The notes: generated from the sequence alone by a model not told the origin. A stretch of 64,000 nucleotides of DNA from Mycobacterium gastri (GCF_002102175.1 NZ_LQOX01000121.1:1-64000); one strand, 5' to 3'; shown: positions 36,422 through 47,192, numbered from the stretch's first letter. Program-made: numbers and translations.

Positions 36422-36521
36422 TGGCGCCGCTCCTCCTCATCGTTTCACTCTGCATCGTCGCCGGCGCCGGTCATTGGCGCCGCTCCTCCTCATCGTTTCA
36501 CTCTGCATCGTCGCCGGCGCG
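36416..36521. repeat. MIRU-type 53-bp tandem repeat, two copies
   Basis: Two 53-bp units (36416-36468 and 36469-36521) that differ only at the final base, followed by GGTCAT at the cysM stop. Sequence (GGCGCCGCTCCTCCTCATCG and onward) and length match mycobacterial interspersed repetitive units, which typically sit between genes of one operon with overlapping stop/start codons, as here. Confidence 0.88.
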
Positions 36522-36523
36522 GG

Positions 36524-37504
<981 letters not shown>

Positions 37505-37777
37505 TTACCCGCCCGCCACGGCGGGCAGGATGGTGACCGAGTCGCCGTCGGACAGCACTGTGTCCAGACCACCGGAGAACCGCACATCCTCGTCGTTGAC
37601 GTAGACGTTCACAAAGCGGTGCAGCTTGCCGTTATCGATCAGCCGCTCGGAGATGCCCGAGTAGTTGGCTTCGAGGTCGTTGATGACCGCGCCGAGCGTG
37701 TCGCCGTTCGCGGAGACGCGCTTCTGGCCATCGGTGTGGGGTCGTAGGACGGTCGGGATGGACACGGTGACGCTCAT
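37505..37777 (-). CDS. cysO: Sulfur-carrier protein CysO (ubiquitin-like)
   Basis: 90 residues from ATG at 37777 (MSVTVSIPTVLRPHTDGQKRV). Beta-grasp fold ending TILPAVAGG; the terminal di-glycine is the thiocarboxylated end. The frame is open upstream to 37855 through an 11-bp repeat array, but the extra residues are repetitive (KSPESP) and not conserved. CysO delivers sulfur to CysM, and Mec releases cysteine from it. Confidence 0.95.
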   Translation of the reverse strand: MSVTVSIPTVLRPHTDGQKRVSANGDTLGAVINDLEANYSGISERLIDNGKLHRFVNVYVNDEDVRFSGGLDTVLSDGDSVTILPAVAGG

Positions 37778-37792
37778 ACATGCATTCCTTGG

Positions 37793-37847
37793 ACTTTCTG
37801 GGGACTTTCTGGGGACTTTCTGGGGACTTTCTGGGGACTTTCCGGGG
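37793..37847. repeat. 11-bp tandem repeat, five units, upstream of cysO
   Basis: Five units of ACTTTCTGGGG on the plus strand, the last with a C, filling the gap between mec stop and cysO start. On the coding strand each unit reads as AGAAAGTCCCC-like sequence, so copy number would change the spacing or the strength of the purine-rich leader of cysO. Confidence 0.85.
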
Positions 37848-37861
37848 ACTTTCACAAATGT

Positions 37862-38296
37862 TCAGTACTGCTCGACGACATGGACGGGCTCTTCGGTGAC
37901 GGCGCCCCCGACGATCCGATAGCTGCGTAGCTCAACACCCTCGGCATCACGGGTGGAAACCAGCACGTAATGTGCTTCCGGTTCGGCGGCCAGGCTGATG
38001 TCGGTACGGCTCGGGTAGGCCTCGGTCGCCGTGTGCGAGTGATAGATGACGACCGGCACTTCGTTGGCGCTTTCCATGGATCGCCAGACCTGGAGTTGCT
38101 CGCCGGAATCGAAACGGTAGAACGTCGGCGATCGCTCGGCATTGGTCATCGGGATATGCCGCTGGGGGCGGTCGGAACCCTCCGGCCCCGCCAGCACACC
38201 ACAGGCTTCGTCAGGGTGATCGCGTCGTGCATGGGCAAGCATCGCATCGACCAGGTCGGCACGAATCACCAGCACCTCAGCCGTTCCCTTCCGCAC
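37862..38296 (-). CDS. mec: CysO-cysteine peptidase Mec (JAMM)
   Basis: 144 residues from GTG at 38296 (VRKGTAEVLVIRADL), chosen because the M. tuberculosis protein shares the RKGT start; a GTG at 38275 is possible. JAMM zinc motif HSHTATEAYPSRTD (HxH...S..D) with DEACGVLAG upstream. It hydrolyses the CysO-cysteine adduct to free cysteine. Overlaps the end of the Rv1333 homologue by 20 bp. Homologue of Rv1334. Confidence 0.93.
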   Translation of the reverse strand: MRKGTAEVLVIRADLVDAMLAHARRDHPDEACGVLAGPEGSDRPQRHIPMTNAERSPTFYRFDSGEQLQVWRSMESANEVPVVIYHSHTATEAYPSRTDISLAAEPEAHYVLVSTRDAEGVELRSYRIVGGAVTEEPVHVVEQY

Positions 38297-39317
38297 GTGT
38301 TCCGAATGCTCCGGGCAACATGCCGCGGTAGCTCGGTATTCCAGCCACCGACGCGGCGGCGATGACACCAGCCAATACCGCTCGGGCCAGGCAATCGCAG
38401 GCGGCCGCTCCCACCTCGCTGACCAGCCCCGTCTCCGGCGAGAGAGCGGCGGGTATGCCGGGGTCCGGCGGCACCTCGACCGCACCGGTGGCCAGCGCGA
38501 AGACGGTATCGCCATCCAGCGGCGTGTGAGCCGGCCGGATCGAGCGGGCCAGCCCGTCGTGAGCGGCGATCGCGACGCGCCGGCACGCCGCCGGACTCAG
38601 CGCCGCATCCGTCGCGACCACCGCAATGGTGGTGTTCATAGGGCTCGACTCCGTCGGCAGCTGCGCCAACGCCACGACCTGCTCTGCGGGCGGTTTGGAC
38701 AGCTCGAACTCGTCGATCAGCTCCGCCATCCACGGCAGGCCGGTCGCCGGATCGACGACGTTGCCCACCGAGTTCACCACGACGACCGCGCCGACGGTCA
38801 CGCCGGACGGCAGCGTGGCAGACGCTGTGCCGACGCCGCCCTTGAGGACGCCGGTGCGCGCGCCCACGCCGGCGCCGACGGTGCCGACGGCAACATCGGT
38901 CGTAGCGGCTTCGCAGGCCAGGTAACCGAATTCGGCCGTGGGCCGGCACTCCCAGCCGCCAACCGGCAGATCGAAAATCACCGCGGCCGGAACGATGGGC
39001 ACCACACCCGGGCCCAGCAACACACCACGCTGATGCTCCTCCAGCCAGCGCATGACGCCGTCGGCAGCGGCCAGACCATAGGCACTGCCGCCGGCGAGCA
39101 GCACCGCGTCTACGAAGCGCACGCTGTTGACCGGATCCAGCAGATCGGTCTCGCGGGTTCCCGGCGCACCGCCGCGGCAATCGACCGCACCGACCGTTCC
39201 GGGTGGCGGCACCACAACGGTGACGCCGCAAGCCCAGCCGGCGCCGAGCGACGCGTCGGGGTCAAGCCGCTGGTAGTGGCCGACACGAATGCCGTCGACG
39301 TCGGTGATGGCGTTCAT
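38277..39317 (-). CDS. P1-type (DmpA-like) peptidase, Rv1333 homologue
   Basis: 346 residues of the S58/P1 family of self-processing N-terminal nucleophile enzymes. The expected cleavage site lies at PMNTTIAVVATDA, where a Thr would become the new N-terminus. N-terminal ITDVDGIRVGHY and glycine-rich LLAGGSAYGLAAADGV are family signatures. Acts as an aminopeptidase or amidase; in M. tuberculosis Rv1333 is annotated as a hydrolase. It overlaps mec. Confidence 0.88.
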   Translation of the reverse strand: MNAITDVDGIRVGHYQRLDPDASLGAGWACGVTVVVPPPGTVGAVDCRGGAPGTRETDLLDPVNSVRFVDAVLLAGGSAYGLAAADGVMRWLEEHQRGVLLGPGVVPIVPAAVIFDLPVGGWECRPTAEFGYLACEAATTDVAVGTVGAGVGARTGVLKGGVGTASATLPSGVTVGAVVVVNSVGNVVDPATGLPWMAELIDEFELSKPPAEQVVALAQLPTESSPMNTTIAVVATDAALSPAACRRVAIAAHDGLARSIRPAHTPLDGDTVFALATGAVEVPPDPGIPAALSPETGLVSEVGAAACDCLARAVLAGVIAAASVAGIPSYRGMLPGAFGTRAEGNG

Positions 39318-39333
39318 CCGGCTGCCATCGCGA

Positions 39334-39921
39334 TCATCCGGCGGGCTTACCCATCAGCACCAGGACGAGGTACTCCTGCAGAACCGTCAGCCATTGATAG
39401 ACGTCATAGTGCGCGGCCATGGGATGGTCAGCCGGCAGCCGCTCGGGCCCCTTCGGACCGACGTTGAGCAGCACTCCAAGAGTCAGCCGCAAATCGTTGA
39501 CGGCAGCAACCCAGGCGTTGGCATCGGACTCGGTCAGCTCGAACCGACCGCCATTTTCCGGGACCGTCTGCAGCAACTGCTGTGCCGCACCGCGTTTGGC
39601 GTCGATGATGGCCGGCTCATGCAAACTGCGAAGGGCGGCGTTAAGCGTCTCGGAGGCATCCAGGGTCATCGGGTCGCCCGGATCCAGCTTGTAGAAATCC
39701 GGCAGCAGCCGACGCAGCGTCGGGTCACCCGGACGGTCGGAGTGGCCGGTCTTTATGCCGGTAATTTCTTCGAGTTCGTCCTTCGGAGTGGACGATTCGC
39801 GTTCATCGAACAGACCGACCATCGCGCCGACCAGATTTTTGAGCAGGGCTGCCTCGTGCGGAGCCAAGGCTGACCGAAAACGGGGGCCGTTGCGGGTTTC
39901 GACGCGCTTCCATTTGCGCAC
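39334..39921 (-). CDS. DUF2017 protein (Rv1332 homologue)
   Basis: 195 residues starting MRKWKRVETRNGPRFRSAL. Mostly helical. Segments TLRRLLPDFYKLDP, DVYQWLTVLQEYLVLVLMG fit DUF2017. Rv1332 has been annotated as a putative regulator but no helix-turn-helix is evident. It is always next to clpS in mycobacteria, which hints at a role in protein turnover. Function unknown. Confidence 0.85.
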   Translation of the reverse strand: MRKWKRVETRNGPRFRSALAPHEAALLKNLVGAMVGLFDERESSTPKDELEEITGIKTGHSDRPGDPTLRRLLPDFYKLDPGDPMTLDASETLNAALRSLHEPAIIDAKRGAAQQLLQTVPENGGRFELTESDANAWVAAVNDLRLTLGVLLNVGPKGPERLPADHPMAAHYDVYQWLTVLQEYLVLVLMGKPAG

Positions 39922-39945
39922 GCTGGATCCGGATACCCTCGAAGC

Positions 39946-40257
39946 TCACCGGTCCTGCTGCATCGTCGCCCACAATCCGGCGGCGTGCAGTTTGGACACG
40001 TCGACCTCCATGGCTTCCCGGCTGCCGGCCGAGACCACTGCCTTTCCCTCGTTGTGCACCTGCAGCATCAGCGTGGTGGCATGCGGCTCGCTGTAGCCGA
40101 ACAACTTTTGGAACACATACGTCACGTAGCTCATCAAGTTGACCGGGTCGTCCCAGACGATGGTCACCCACGGACTGGCCGTTACATCGACCGGCGCGGA
40201 CTCGCGTTGCCCGGTCGATCCGGGCTTGGCGGGCGCTGATGCAGCAACCATAGCCAT
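39946..40257 (-). CDS. clpS: ClpS adaptor for ClpCP proteolysis
   Basis: 103 residues from ATG at 40257 ([13 protein letters not shown]); the frame is open far upstream over the divergent gene but not conserved. Core [20 protein letters not shown] and [17 protein letters not shown] match ClpS (substrate-binding Asp-Asp and helix). Delivers N-degron substrates to the Clp protease. Divergent from pncB1, with 60 bp between starts. Homologue of Rv1331. Confidence 0.94.
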   Translation of the reverse strand: MAMVAASAPAKPGSTGQRESAPVDVTASPWVTIVWDDPVNLMSYVTYVFQKLFGYSEPHATTLMLQVHNEGKAVVSAGSREAMEVDVSKLHAAGLWATMQQDR

Positions 40258-40317
40258 AGGATAGCGAGCCACTGCGGTGGATACCGAGCCCCCGACGCCA
40301 ACCGATACGGTTGCGGG

Positions 40318-41625
40318 GTGAATGACTGGGTCCCCGCCGGGCTCCTGACCGACAAGTACGAGCTGACCATGCTGGCGGCCGCGCTGCGTGACGGCACAGC
40401 CAATCGCCGGACCACGTGGGAGGTGTTCGCCCGCCGGCTTCCCGCCGGCCGCCGCTACGGGGTGGTGGCCGGAACGGGCCGGCTGCTGGAGCTGTTGCCG
40501 CAGTTCAGATTCGACGACGACGCGTGCGAGTTGCTGGCCCACTTCCTCGACTCCGAGACCCTGGGTTACCTACGGGATTTTCGTTTCTCCGGCGATATCG
40601 ACGGCTACCCGGAAGGCGAACTGTACTTCCCCGGTTCCCCGGTGCTTTCGGTACACGGCAGTTTCGCCGAATGCGTGCTGCTGGAAACGCTGGTGCTGTC
40701 GATCTTCAATCACGACACGGCGATCGCGTCTGCGGCGGCACGGATGGTCAGCGCCGCCGAGGGCCGCCCACTGGTCGAAATGGGCTCACGGCGGACGCAT
40801 GAGCGCGCCGCGGTTGCCGCGGCTCGGGCAGCCTATGTCGCGGGCTTCGCGGGCTCGTCCAATCTGGAGGCTCAGCGACGATACGGGATACCTACCCAGG
40901 GTACCGCGGCCCACGCCTTCACGATGCTGTACGCGCACCGGGACAGCCCCTCGGCTGTGTCAGAGTTAGCCGCATTCCGCGCCCAGGTCGAGGCGCTGGG
41001 TCCGGACACGACGCTGCTCGTCGACACCTATGACGTGACCACCGGCATCGCCAACGCTGTCGCTGCCGCCGGTAACGGGCTCGGCGCGGTCCGCATCGAC
41101 TCAGGCGAGTTGGGCGTGCTGGCCCGCCAAGCCCGCGAGCAGCTCGACCAACTCGGCGCCAACCAGACCCGCATCATGGTGTCCGGCGATCTCGACGAGT
41201 TCGCCATCGCGGCGCTGCGCGCGGAGCCGGTTGATAGTTACGGCGTCGGGACGTCGCTGGTCACCGGCTCGGGTGCGCCGACCGCGAACATGGTGTACAA
41301 ACTGGTCGAGGTCGACGGCATTCCCGTGCAAAAACGCAGCAGCCACAAGGAATCCCGCGGCGGCCACAAAGAAGCGCTGCGGCTGTCGAAGCCGACGGGC
41401 ACCATCACCGAGGAAATCGTGCATCCGGCGGGGCGCCCGCCGACCACCACCGAGCCGCACCGAGCTTTGACCACGCCGCTGGTCCGCGGCGGGGACGTGG
41501 TAGCTGACAACGACCTGACGGCAGCCCGAAAGCTGGTGGCGTCCGGGCTGCTAAGCCTGCCGTGGGAGGGTCTGAAGTTGTCACCCGGCGAACCGGCCAT
41601 TCCAACGCAGACGATCGCGCCCTGA
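40318..41625 (+). CDS. pncB1: Nicotinate phosphoribosyltransferase
   Basis: 435 residues from GTG at 40318. [13 protein letters not shown] near the N-terminus, [11 protein letters not shown] with the phosphorylated His region, [13 protein letters not shown], and [11 protein letters not shown] for phosphoribosyl binding. Converts nicotinic acid to nicotinate mononucleotide in NAD salvage. Homologue of Rv1330c. Seven bp separate it from dinG. Confidence 0.94.
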   Translation: MNDWVPAGLLTDKYELTMLAAALRDGTANRRTTWEVFARRLPAGRRYGVVAGTGRLLELLPQFRFDDDACELLAHFLDSETLGYLRDFRFSGDIDGYPEGELYFPGSPVLSVHGSFAECVLLETLVLSIFNHDTAIASAAARMVSAAEGRPLVEMGSRRTHERAAVAAARAAYVAGFAGSSNLEAQRRYGIPTQGTAAHAFTMLYAHRDSPSAVSELAAFRAQVEALGPDTTLLVDTYDVTTGIANAVAAAGNGLGAVRIDSGELGVLARQAREQLDQLGANQTRIMVSGDLDEFAIAALRAEPVDSYGVGTSLVTGSGAPTANMVYKLVEVDGIPVQKRSSHKESRGGHKEALRLSKPTGTITEEIVHPAGRPPTTTEPHRALTTPLVRGGDVVADNDLTAARKLVASGLLSLPWEGLKLSPGEPAIPTQTIAP

Positions 41626-41632
41626 GATTCGA

Positions 41633-43648
41633 TTGGACAAGGGAGTAACCACGCCTGAGGTGTCTGTTCCCGAGTTGCTGGCCGTCGCCGTGGCAGCCCT
41701 GGGCGGCAGCGAACGCCGCGGCCAGCTGGAGATGGCCAACGCCGTGGCGCAGGCTTTCGCAACCGGCCAGCACCTCGTCGTCCAGGCCGGCACCGGCACC
41801 GGTAAGTCCCTGGCGTACCTGATTCCGGCGATTGTCCGTGCGGTCGGCGACGACGAGCCCGTCGTGGTATCTACCGCAACGATCGCCCTGCAGCGGCAAC
41901 TCGTCGATCGCGACCTACCCCGGCTCGCCGATGCGCTCGCCGCTTCCCTGCCCCGCCGGCCGCAGTTCGCTTTGCTCAAAGGGCGGGGAAACTACCTGTG
42001 CCTCAACAAGGTTCACAACGGCAGCGCCGCCACCGACCCGGCCGGCGAGCCGCAGGAGGAACTCTTCAACCCCGTGGCCGTGACCGCGCTGGGCCGCGAC
42101 GTGCAACGGCTCACCGAATGGGCGGCCACAACCGACACCGGAGACCGCGACGACCTCAAACCCGGTGTGGCCGATCGGTCATGGTCGCAGGTCAGCGTCT
42201 CCGCGCGGGAATGCGTCGGCGTGGCCCGGTGCCCGTATGGCTCCGAGTGCTTCTCCGAACGAGCACGCGCCCGGGCGGGTACGGCCGATATCGTCGTCAC
42301 CAATCATGCGTTGCTGGCCGTGGACGCCGTTGCCGAATCCTCGGTGCTGCCCGAACACCGGCTCCTGGTGGTCGACGAGGCGCACGAGCTGGCCGACCGG
42401 GTGACTTCGGTGGCCACCGCGGAGCTGACGTCGGCAACCCTCGGTGTGACCGCGCGGCGGATCGCCCGGTTGGTCGGCCCGGAGGTGCTCGAGCGGTTGG
42501 AAGCGGCGTCGGCGACCTTCACCTCGGCGATACATGACGCGTCACCCGGCCGCATCGATTACCTCGACGACGAGTTGGCGACGTACCTGACGGCGCTACG
42601 GGACGCGGCCGGCGCGGCCCGCTCAGCGATCGACAGCACCAGCGACGCGAGGGCGGCGTCGGCGCGCGCCGAAGCCGCGGCGGCCCTGGCCGAGATCTCC
42701 GATACCGCGTCGCGAATACTGACGTCCTTCACGCCGGCGATCCCCGAGCGCACCGACGTGGTCTGGCTCGACCATGAGGAGAACCGCGGTTCGCCCCGCA
42801 GCGTGCTGCGGGTTGCTCCGCTGTCAGTCGCCAACCTGCTGGCCACTGCCGTGTTCGCCCGTTCGACCACGGTGCTGACCTCGGCGACGCTGGCAATCGG
42901 CGGGACCTTCGACGCGATGGCGGCGGCCTGGGGCCTGACTTCAGACAGGCCCTCAGACACTCCCTGGCGGGGCCTGGACGTGGGATCGCCGTTCCAGCAT
43001 GCCAAGTCGGGAATTCTCTACGTGGCGGCCCATCTCCCGCCGCCCGGTCGTGACGGGACCGGGTCGGCGGAGCAGCTGACCGAAATCGCCGAACTCGTCA
43101 CCGCGGCCGGCGGGCGGACCCTTGGCCTGTTCTCCTCGATGCGCGCGGCGCGCACCGCCGCCGACGCCATGCGCGAACGGCTTTCCACGCCGGTGTTGTG
43201 TCAGGGCGACGACAGCACCTCCGCGCTCGTCGAGCAGTTCACCGCCGACGCCGCCACCTCCCTGTTCGGCACCCTGTCGTTATGGCAGGGCGTCGACGTA
43301 CCCGGACCATCGCTGTCGTTGGTGCTGATCGACCGCATCCCGTTTCCCCGCCCGGACGACCCGCTGCTGAGCGCCCGACAGCGCGCGGTGGCGGCTCGCG
43401 GCGGCAACGGTTTCCTGACCGTCGCCGCGAATCATGCGGCGCTGCTGCTGGCGCAGGGCGCGGGCCGACTGTTGCGCCGAGTCAGCGACCGTGGGGTGGT
43501 GGCGGTGCTGGATTCGCGGATGGTGACCGCCCGCTACGGAAGCTACCTGCGAGCTTCGTTGCCGCCGTTCTGGCAGACGACCGACGCCGCCCAGGTCCGC
43601 GACGCACTGACGCGCCTACGCACCGTCCCGGACGACCGTTCGGCGTGA
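41633..43648 (+). CDS. dinG: DinG-family ATP-dependent helicase
   Basis: 671 residues from TTG at 41633; GTG at 41660 is an alternative. Walker A GTGTGKS, DEAH box VVDEAHELAD. Four cysteines in LKGRGNYLC, CVGVARCPYGSEC suggest the XPD-type 4Fe-4S cluster. C-terminal helicase motifs SLWQGVDVPG and QGAGRLLRR. Superfamily 2 5'-3' helicase for repair intermediates and R-loops. Homologue of Rv1329c. In M. tuberculosis glgP follows; here a 10-kb insert intervenes. Confidence 0.93.
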   Translation: MDKGVTTPEVSVPELLAVAVAALGGSERRGQLEMANAVAQAFATGQHLVVQAGTGTGKSLAYLIPAIVRAVGDDEPVVVSTATIALQRQLVDRDLPRLADALAASLPRRPQFALLKGRGNYLCLNKVHNGSAATDPAGEPQEELFNPVAVTALGRDVQRLTEWAATTDTGDRDDLKPGVADRSWSQVSVSARECVGVARCPYGSECFSERARARAGTADIVVTNHALLAVDAVAESSVLPEHRLLVVDEAHELADRVTSVATAELTSATLGVTARRIARLVGPEVLERLEAASATFTSAIHDASPGRIDYLDDELATYLTALRDAAGAARSAIDSTSDARAASARAEAAAALAEISDTASRILTSFTPAIPERTDVVWLDHEENRGSPRSVLRVAPLSVANLLATAVFARSTTVLTSATLAIGGTFDAMAAAWGLTSDRPSDTPWRGLDVGSPFQHAKSGILYVAAHLPPPGRDGTGSAEQLTEIAELVTAAGGRTLGLFSSMRAARTAADAMRERLSTPVLCQGDDSTSALVEQFTADAATSLFGTLSLWQGVDVPGPSLSLVLIDRIPFPRPDDPLLSARQRAVAARGGNGFLTVAANHAALLLAQGAGRLLRRVSDRGVVAVLDSRMVTARYGSYLRASLPPFWQTTDAAQVRDALTRLRTVPDDRSA

Positions 43649-43919
43649 CAAATCACGGACTTACCACCGATGCACCGATGTGGCCTAAACATACCGACGA
43701 TGTGTGAGCTTGATCGAGAGGCGGTGCCCCATATCGCCCGACTGCCGCAGTCACCTGGTACAAACCACGCGAAACCCACTCCAACTCCACATGACACAGC
43801 TCTAAAATCAACCGCGGGCACAGCCGCCTTCTTTCAGTCATCGAGTCTGGCAATGGCAATGGCCCGACGGCCGTTCAGCAAACCAGGTCGGCAGCTGCAG
43901 CACTGAATGGAGGGGCGTC

Positions 43920-46900
43920 ATGGCGTCCAAGGGTGTGGCTAAGTCCGGAACTCAACCGAGCCGCACCGCCCTAGGCGTGGAGGACACAAGCACCCAGACC
44001 GCCACCCCGCTGGACGCCGGTACGATCCGGATAGGCAGACCACGCCATCGGCGCCGGTCCGTCGCCCCGCTCACCCGGCGCCGCAAGCCCTCGTCAATGG
44101 CGGTGTTACTGGTAGCGGCGTTCGGTGCGTTCCTCGCGTTTCTCGACTCCACGATCGTCAACGTCGCCTTTCCGGCTATGCAGCGGTACTTCCACAGCCA
44201 AGACATCAGCAGCCTGTCCTGGGTGCTCAATGCCTACAACATTGTTCTAGCCGCATTCCTGGTAACCGGCGGCAGGCTCGCGGACCTGCTCGGCCGCAGG
44301 CGGATGTTCATCTACGGCGTGGTGTTGTTCACGGCCGCATCCGTGTTGTGCGCGGCCGCCGCCACCGTCGGGCAATTGGTTACGTTCCGTGTGTTGCAAG
44401 GCGTGGGCGCAGCGATATTGATACCGGCATCACTTGCGCTCGTCGTCGAGGGCTTCGAGGCCGCACGCCGCGCACACGGGATCGGCCTGTGGGGTGCGGC
44501 GGCGGCACTCGCATCGGGCCTCGGCCCCCCCATCGGCGGTGCCATCGTGGAGATCTCGAGCTGGCGGTGGGTGTTTCTAGTGAACCTTCCGCTCGGCATT
44601 GTGGCGGTGGTGGTGGCGCGGCGGGGGCTCGTCGAAAGCCGAGCTCCAGGGCGCCGGCATATACCTGATTTGCGAGGGGCGGCGCTGCTCGCCATCTCGC
44701 TCGGGTTCGTCACCCTTGGATTGGTCAAAGGTACGGATTGGGGTTGGCTCAGCACGGCGAGCGTCGGGTCGATGCTGGCCGGGGCGGTCGCGATGGTCGG
44801 ATTTGTGCTGAGCTCGCGCCGCCACCCCGCCCCGCTGATCGACCCGGCGTTCTTGCGCGTGCGGTCCTTTGTGACCGGCAACGTACTGACCGCCATCGCG
44901 AGCGCAGGGTTCTACGGCTACCTGCTCACGCATGTGCTGTACCTGAACTATGTATGGGGCTACACGTTGCTGCGGGCGGGTATGGCGATCGCCCCGGCTG
45001 CGCTCGTTGCGGCAGTCGTCGCGGCGGTACTTGGCCGCGTCGCCGACCGGCACGGTTACCGCGTGATTGTCGTCGTCGGCTCACTGATCTGGGCTGCCAG
45101 CCTGCTCTGGTACGCCGAGCGCGTCGGGTCCGCGCCGGATTTCCTCGGTGAGTGGCTACCCGGCCAGATGATGCAGGGCATCGGAGTCGGCGCAACATTG
45201 CCGGTGCTCGGCAGTGCCGCTCTCGCTGGGCTGGGCACGAGCGCCAGCTACGCCACCGCCTCGGCAGTGGTCAGCAGTGTCCGCCAACTCGGCTCCGTGA
45301 TCGGCGTCGCGCTGCTCGTGGTGGTGATCGGCACGCCGGCGCGGGGCGCGCTCGAAGCGGCGCTGCGGCGAGGATGGGTACTAGCCGCGATCTGCTTTGT
45401 GCTGGTCGCGATGGGAGGGCTGGTTCTGGGCCGCGCCCGCCACTCCGCGACCGACGCGGATGAGCCTGCGCCTGGACCGGAAATCGACCCGCTGACGCTG
45501 AGACCGGCGGCCCAGCCGGCATCCGCATCCGACCAGCCGCAGGCGACCGCCGCCCGCGAGCCCGATCTGCTCGCATCGCTGCCGCTGTTTGCCGGGCTGG
45601 ATGCGGCCGCCTTGGCGGAACTGCGGGACCGTGCCCAACTGGTTGAGCTCGAGGCGGGCGCGTACCTATTTCATGCGGGTGATCCCTCCGACTGCCTGTA
45701 TGTGGTACGTAACGGCCGGCTACAGGTCGTCAACAAGGACGTCGTAGTCACCGAGCTGGGCCGCGGGGAGGTCGTCGGTGAGCTTGGCTTGCTCATCCAG
45801 GCGCCCCGTTCCGCATCAATTAGAGCCGTGCGCGACTCGACGCTGGTGCGACTTACCAAGGCCGACTTCGACAAGATCGCCGACGCGAGCATGCTCGAGG
45901 CCTTGGTCCGGGTCTTGGCCACCCGGCTGCATCAGACACCACCACCGGCGGTCCCGCGGCTGCCGACCCCGGAGGCGGTCGTCGCCGTTGTCGGGGTCGA
46001 TGCTGACGCGCCCGCGTCGATGGTGGCCACTGAGCTGGTCACTGGGCTGTCGAGGAGGCTACGGGCGGTCAACCCCGGCCGTGTCGACCGCGACGGACTG
46101 GAAAATGCCGAGCTTGTCGCGGACAAGGTGGTGCTCGCGGCGGCGTTCGACGACGCTGACTGGCGAGACTTCTGCTTGCGGGTCGCCGACCGCATCGTGC
46201 TGATCGCGGGCAATCCCACGCCACCGCAACCACTTCCGGCACGCGCCGCGGGCGCCGACCTCGTGTTCGCCGGACCGTGCGCCCAGCGCGCACACCGCCG
46301 CGCATGGGAGGAATTGATCACGCCGCGATCGGTGCATTCAGTCCGCCCCGGACACGCGGCCGCTGACCTGCGCCCACTCGCCGCGCGCATCGCGGGCTGC
46401 TCGGTCGGGCTGGTCCTTGGTGGTGGGGGCGCACGGGCATTCGCTCACCTTGGTGTGCTGGCGGAGTTGGAGGCCGCCGGGCTGACGGTCGACCGGTTCG
46501 CCGGGACCAGTATGGGTTCGATGATCGCGGCACTCGGAGCAACGGGTATGGACGCAGTCGCGATAGACGCCTACGTCTACGAGTACTTCCTTCGCAACAA
46601 TCTGATTTCCGATTACACCGTGCCGAGCAAGGGACTCATCCGTGGACGGCGCACCATGGCCGCTCTTCAGAGCGGCTTCGGAGAGCTGCTGGTGGAGGAA
46701 CTGCCGAAGCAATTCCGCTGCGTCAGTGTCGACCTGCTGGCCCGGCGTGCCGTGGTGCATCGGCGCGGCCGGTTGGCCGACGTCATCGGATGTTCTATGC
46801 GCCTGCCCGGCTTGTACGCGCCGCAGGTCTACGACGGTACGCTGCACGTCGACGGTGCTGTGCTGGACAACCTGCCCGTGGCCACGTTGGCGGGCCCAGA

Positions 46901-47192
46901 GGGCCCGGTGATCGCGGTCCAGATCGGCACGGGTAATGGGCCACATTCCGCCGCAGATACTCCCCGGGTGCCGAGTATCGTCGACACGCTTATCCGCACC
47001 ATGACGATCGGCAGCGGGATGGCGTCGACGGCGGAGCTGGCACGGGCCGACCTCGCGATCCGACCTGACGCGAGCAAGGTCGGATTCCTGGAGTTCCACC
47101 AGATCGACCAGGCCCGCGAGGCAGGCCGGATTGCAACCCGCGAACTTCTGCCCCAGATCATGGCGTTGGCGCACGGCCGAGCGCAGCAATGA
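43920..47192 (+). CDS. MFS transporter - cNMP-binding - patatin lipase fusion
   Basis: 1090 residues. Residues 60-505: DHA2-type MFS with about 14 helices and the signature LDSTIVNVAFP. Residues about 549-675: cyclic-nucleotide-binding domain with phosphate-cassette GEVVGELGLL...PRSASIRA. Residues 830-1010: patatin (PNPLA) lipase with GGGGAR oxyanion loop, GTSMGS (S864) and HVDGA (D978), so the Ser-Asp dyad is complete. The same architecture is found in M. tuberculosis Rv3239c and Rv3728. Predicted: a membrane lipid hydrolase/transporter controlled by cAMP. First gene of the module; ATGA overlap with a small ORF after it. Confidence 0.9.
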   Translation: MASKGVAKSGTQPSRTALGVEDTSTQTATPLDAGTIRIGRPRHRRRSVAPLTRRRKPSSMAVLLVAAFGAFLAFLDSTIVNVAFPAMQRYFHSQDISSLSWVLNAYNIVLAAFLVTGGRLADLLGRRRMFIYGVVLFTAASVLCAAAATVGQLVTFRVLQGVGAAILIPASLALVVEGFEAARRAHGIGLWGAAAALASGLGPPIGGAIVEISSWRWVFLVNLPLGIVAVVVARRGLVESRAPGRRHIPDLRGAALLAISLGFVTLGLVKGTDWGWLSTASVGSMLAGAVAMVGFVLSSRRHPAPLIDPAFLRVRSFVTGNVLTAIASAGFYGYLLTHVLYLNYVWGYTLLRAGMAIAPAALVAAVVAAVLGRVADRHGYRVIVVVGSLIWAASLLWYAERVGSAPDFLGEWLPGQMMQGIGVGATLPVLGSAALAGLGTSASYATASAVVSSVRQLGSVIGVALLVVVIGTPARGALEAALRRGWVLAAICFVLVAMGGLVLGRARHSATDADEPAPGPEIDPLTLRPAAQPASASDQPQATAAREPDLLASLPLFAGLDAAALAELRDRAQLVELEAGAYLFHAGDPSDCLYVVRNGRLQVVNKDVVVTELGRGEVVGELGLLIQAPRSASIRAVRDSTLVRLTKADFDKIADASMLEALVRVLATRLHQTPPPAVPRLPTPEAVVAVVGVDADAPASMVATELVTGLSRRLRAVNPGRVDRDGLENAELVADKVVLAAAFDDADWRDFCLRVADRIVLIAGNPTPPQPLPARAAGADLVFAGPCAQRAHRRAWEELITPRSVHSVRPGHAAADLRPLAARIAGCSVGLVLGGGGARAFAHLGVLAELEAAGLTVDRFAGTSMGSMIAALGATGMDAVAIDAYVYEYFLRNNLISDYTVPSKGLIRGRRTMAALQSGFGELLVEELPKQFRCVSVDLLARRAVVHRRGRLADVIGCSMRLPGLYAPQVYDGTLHVDGAVLDNLPVATLAGPEGPVIAVQIGTGNGPHSAADTPRVPSIVDTLIRTMTIGSGMASTAELARADLAIRPDASKVGFLEFHQIDQAREAGRIATRELLPQIMALAHGRAQQ

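Noticed and set aside
36416..36521. Assembly duplication error
   Set aside because: Unit length and sequence match the known MIRU family and its intercistronic position, so a natural repeat is more likely.
37793..37847. CRISPR array
   Set aside because: Units are 11 bp and directly adjacent without spacers, so this is a simple tandem repeat.
43649..43919. Possible small genes between dinG and the transporter fusion
   Set aside because: Short frames on both strands overlap each other, with no ribosome site or recognisable sequence. The interval is better read as a promoter region.
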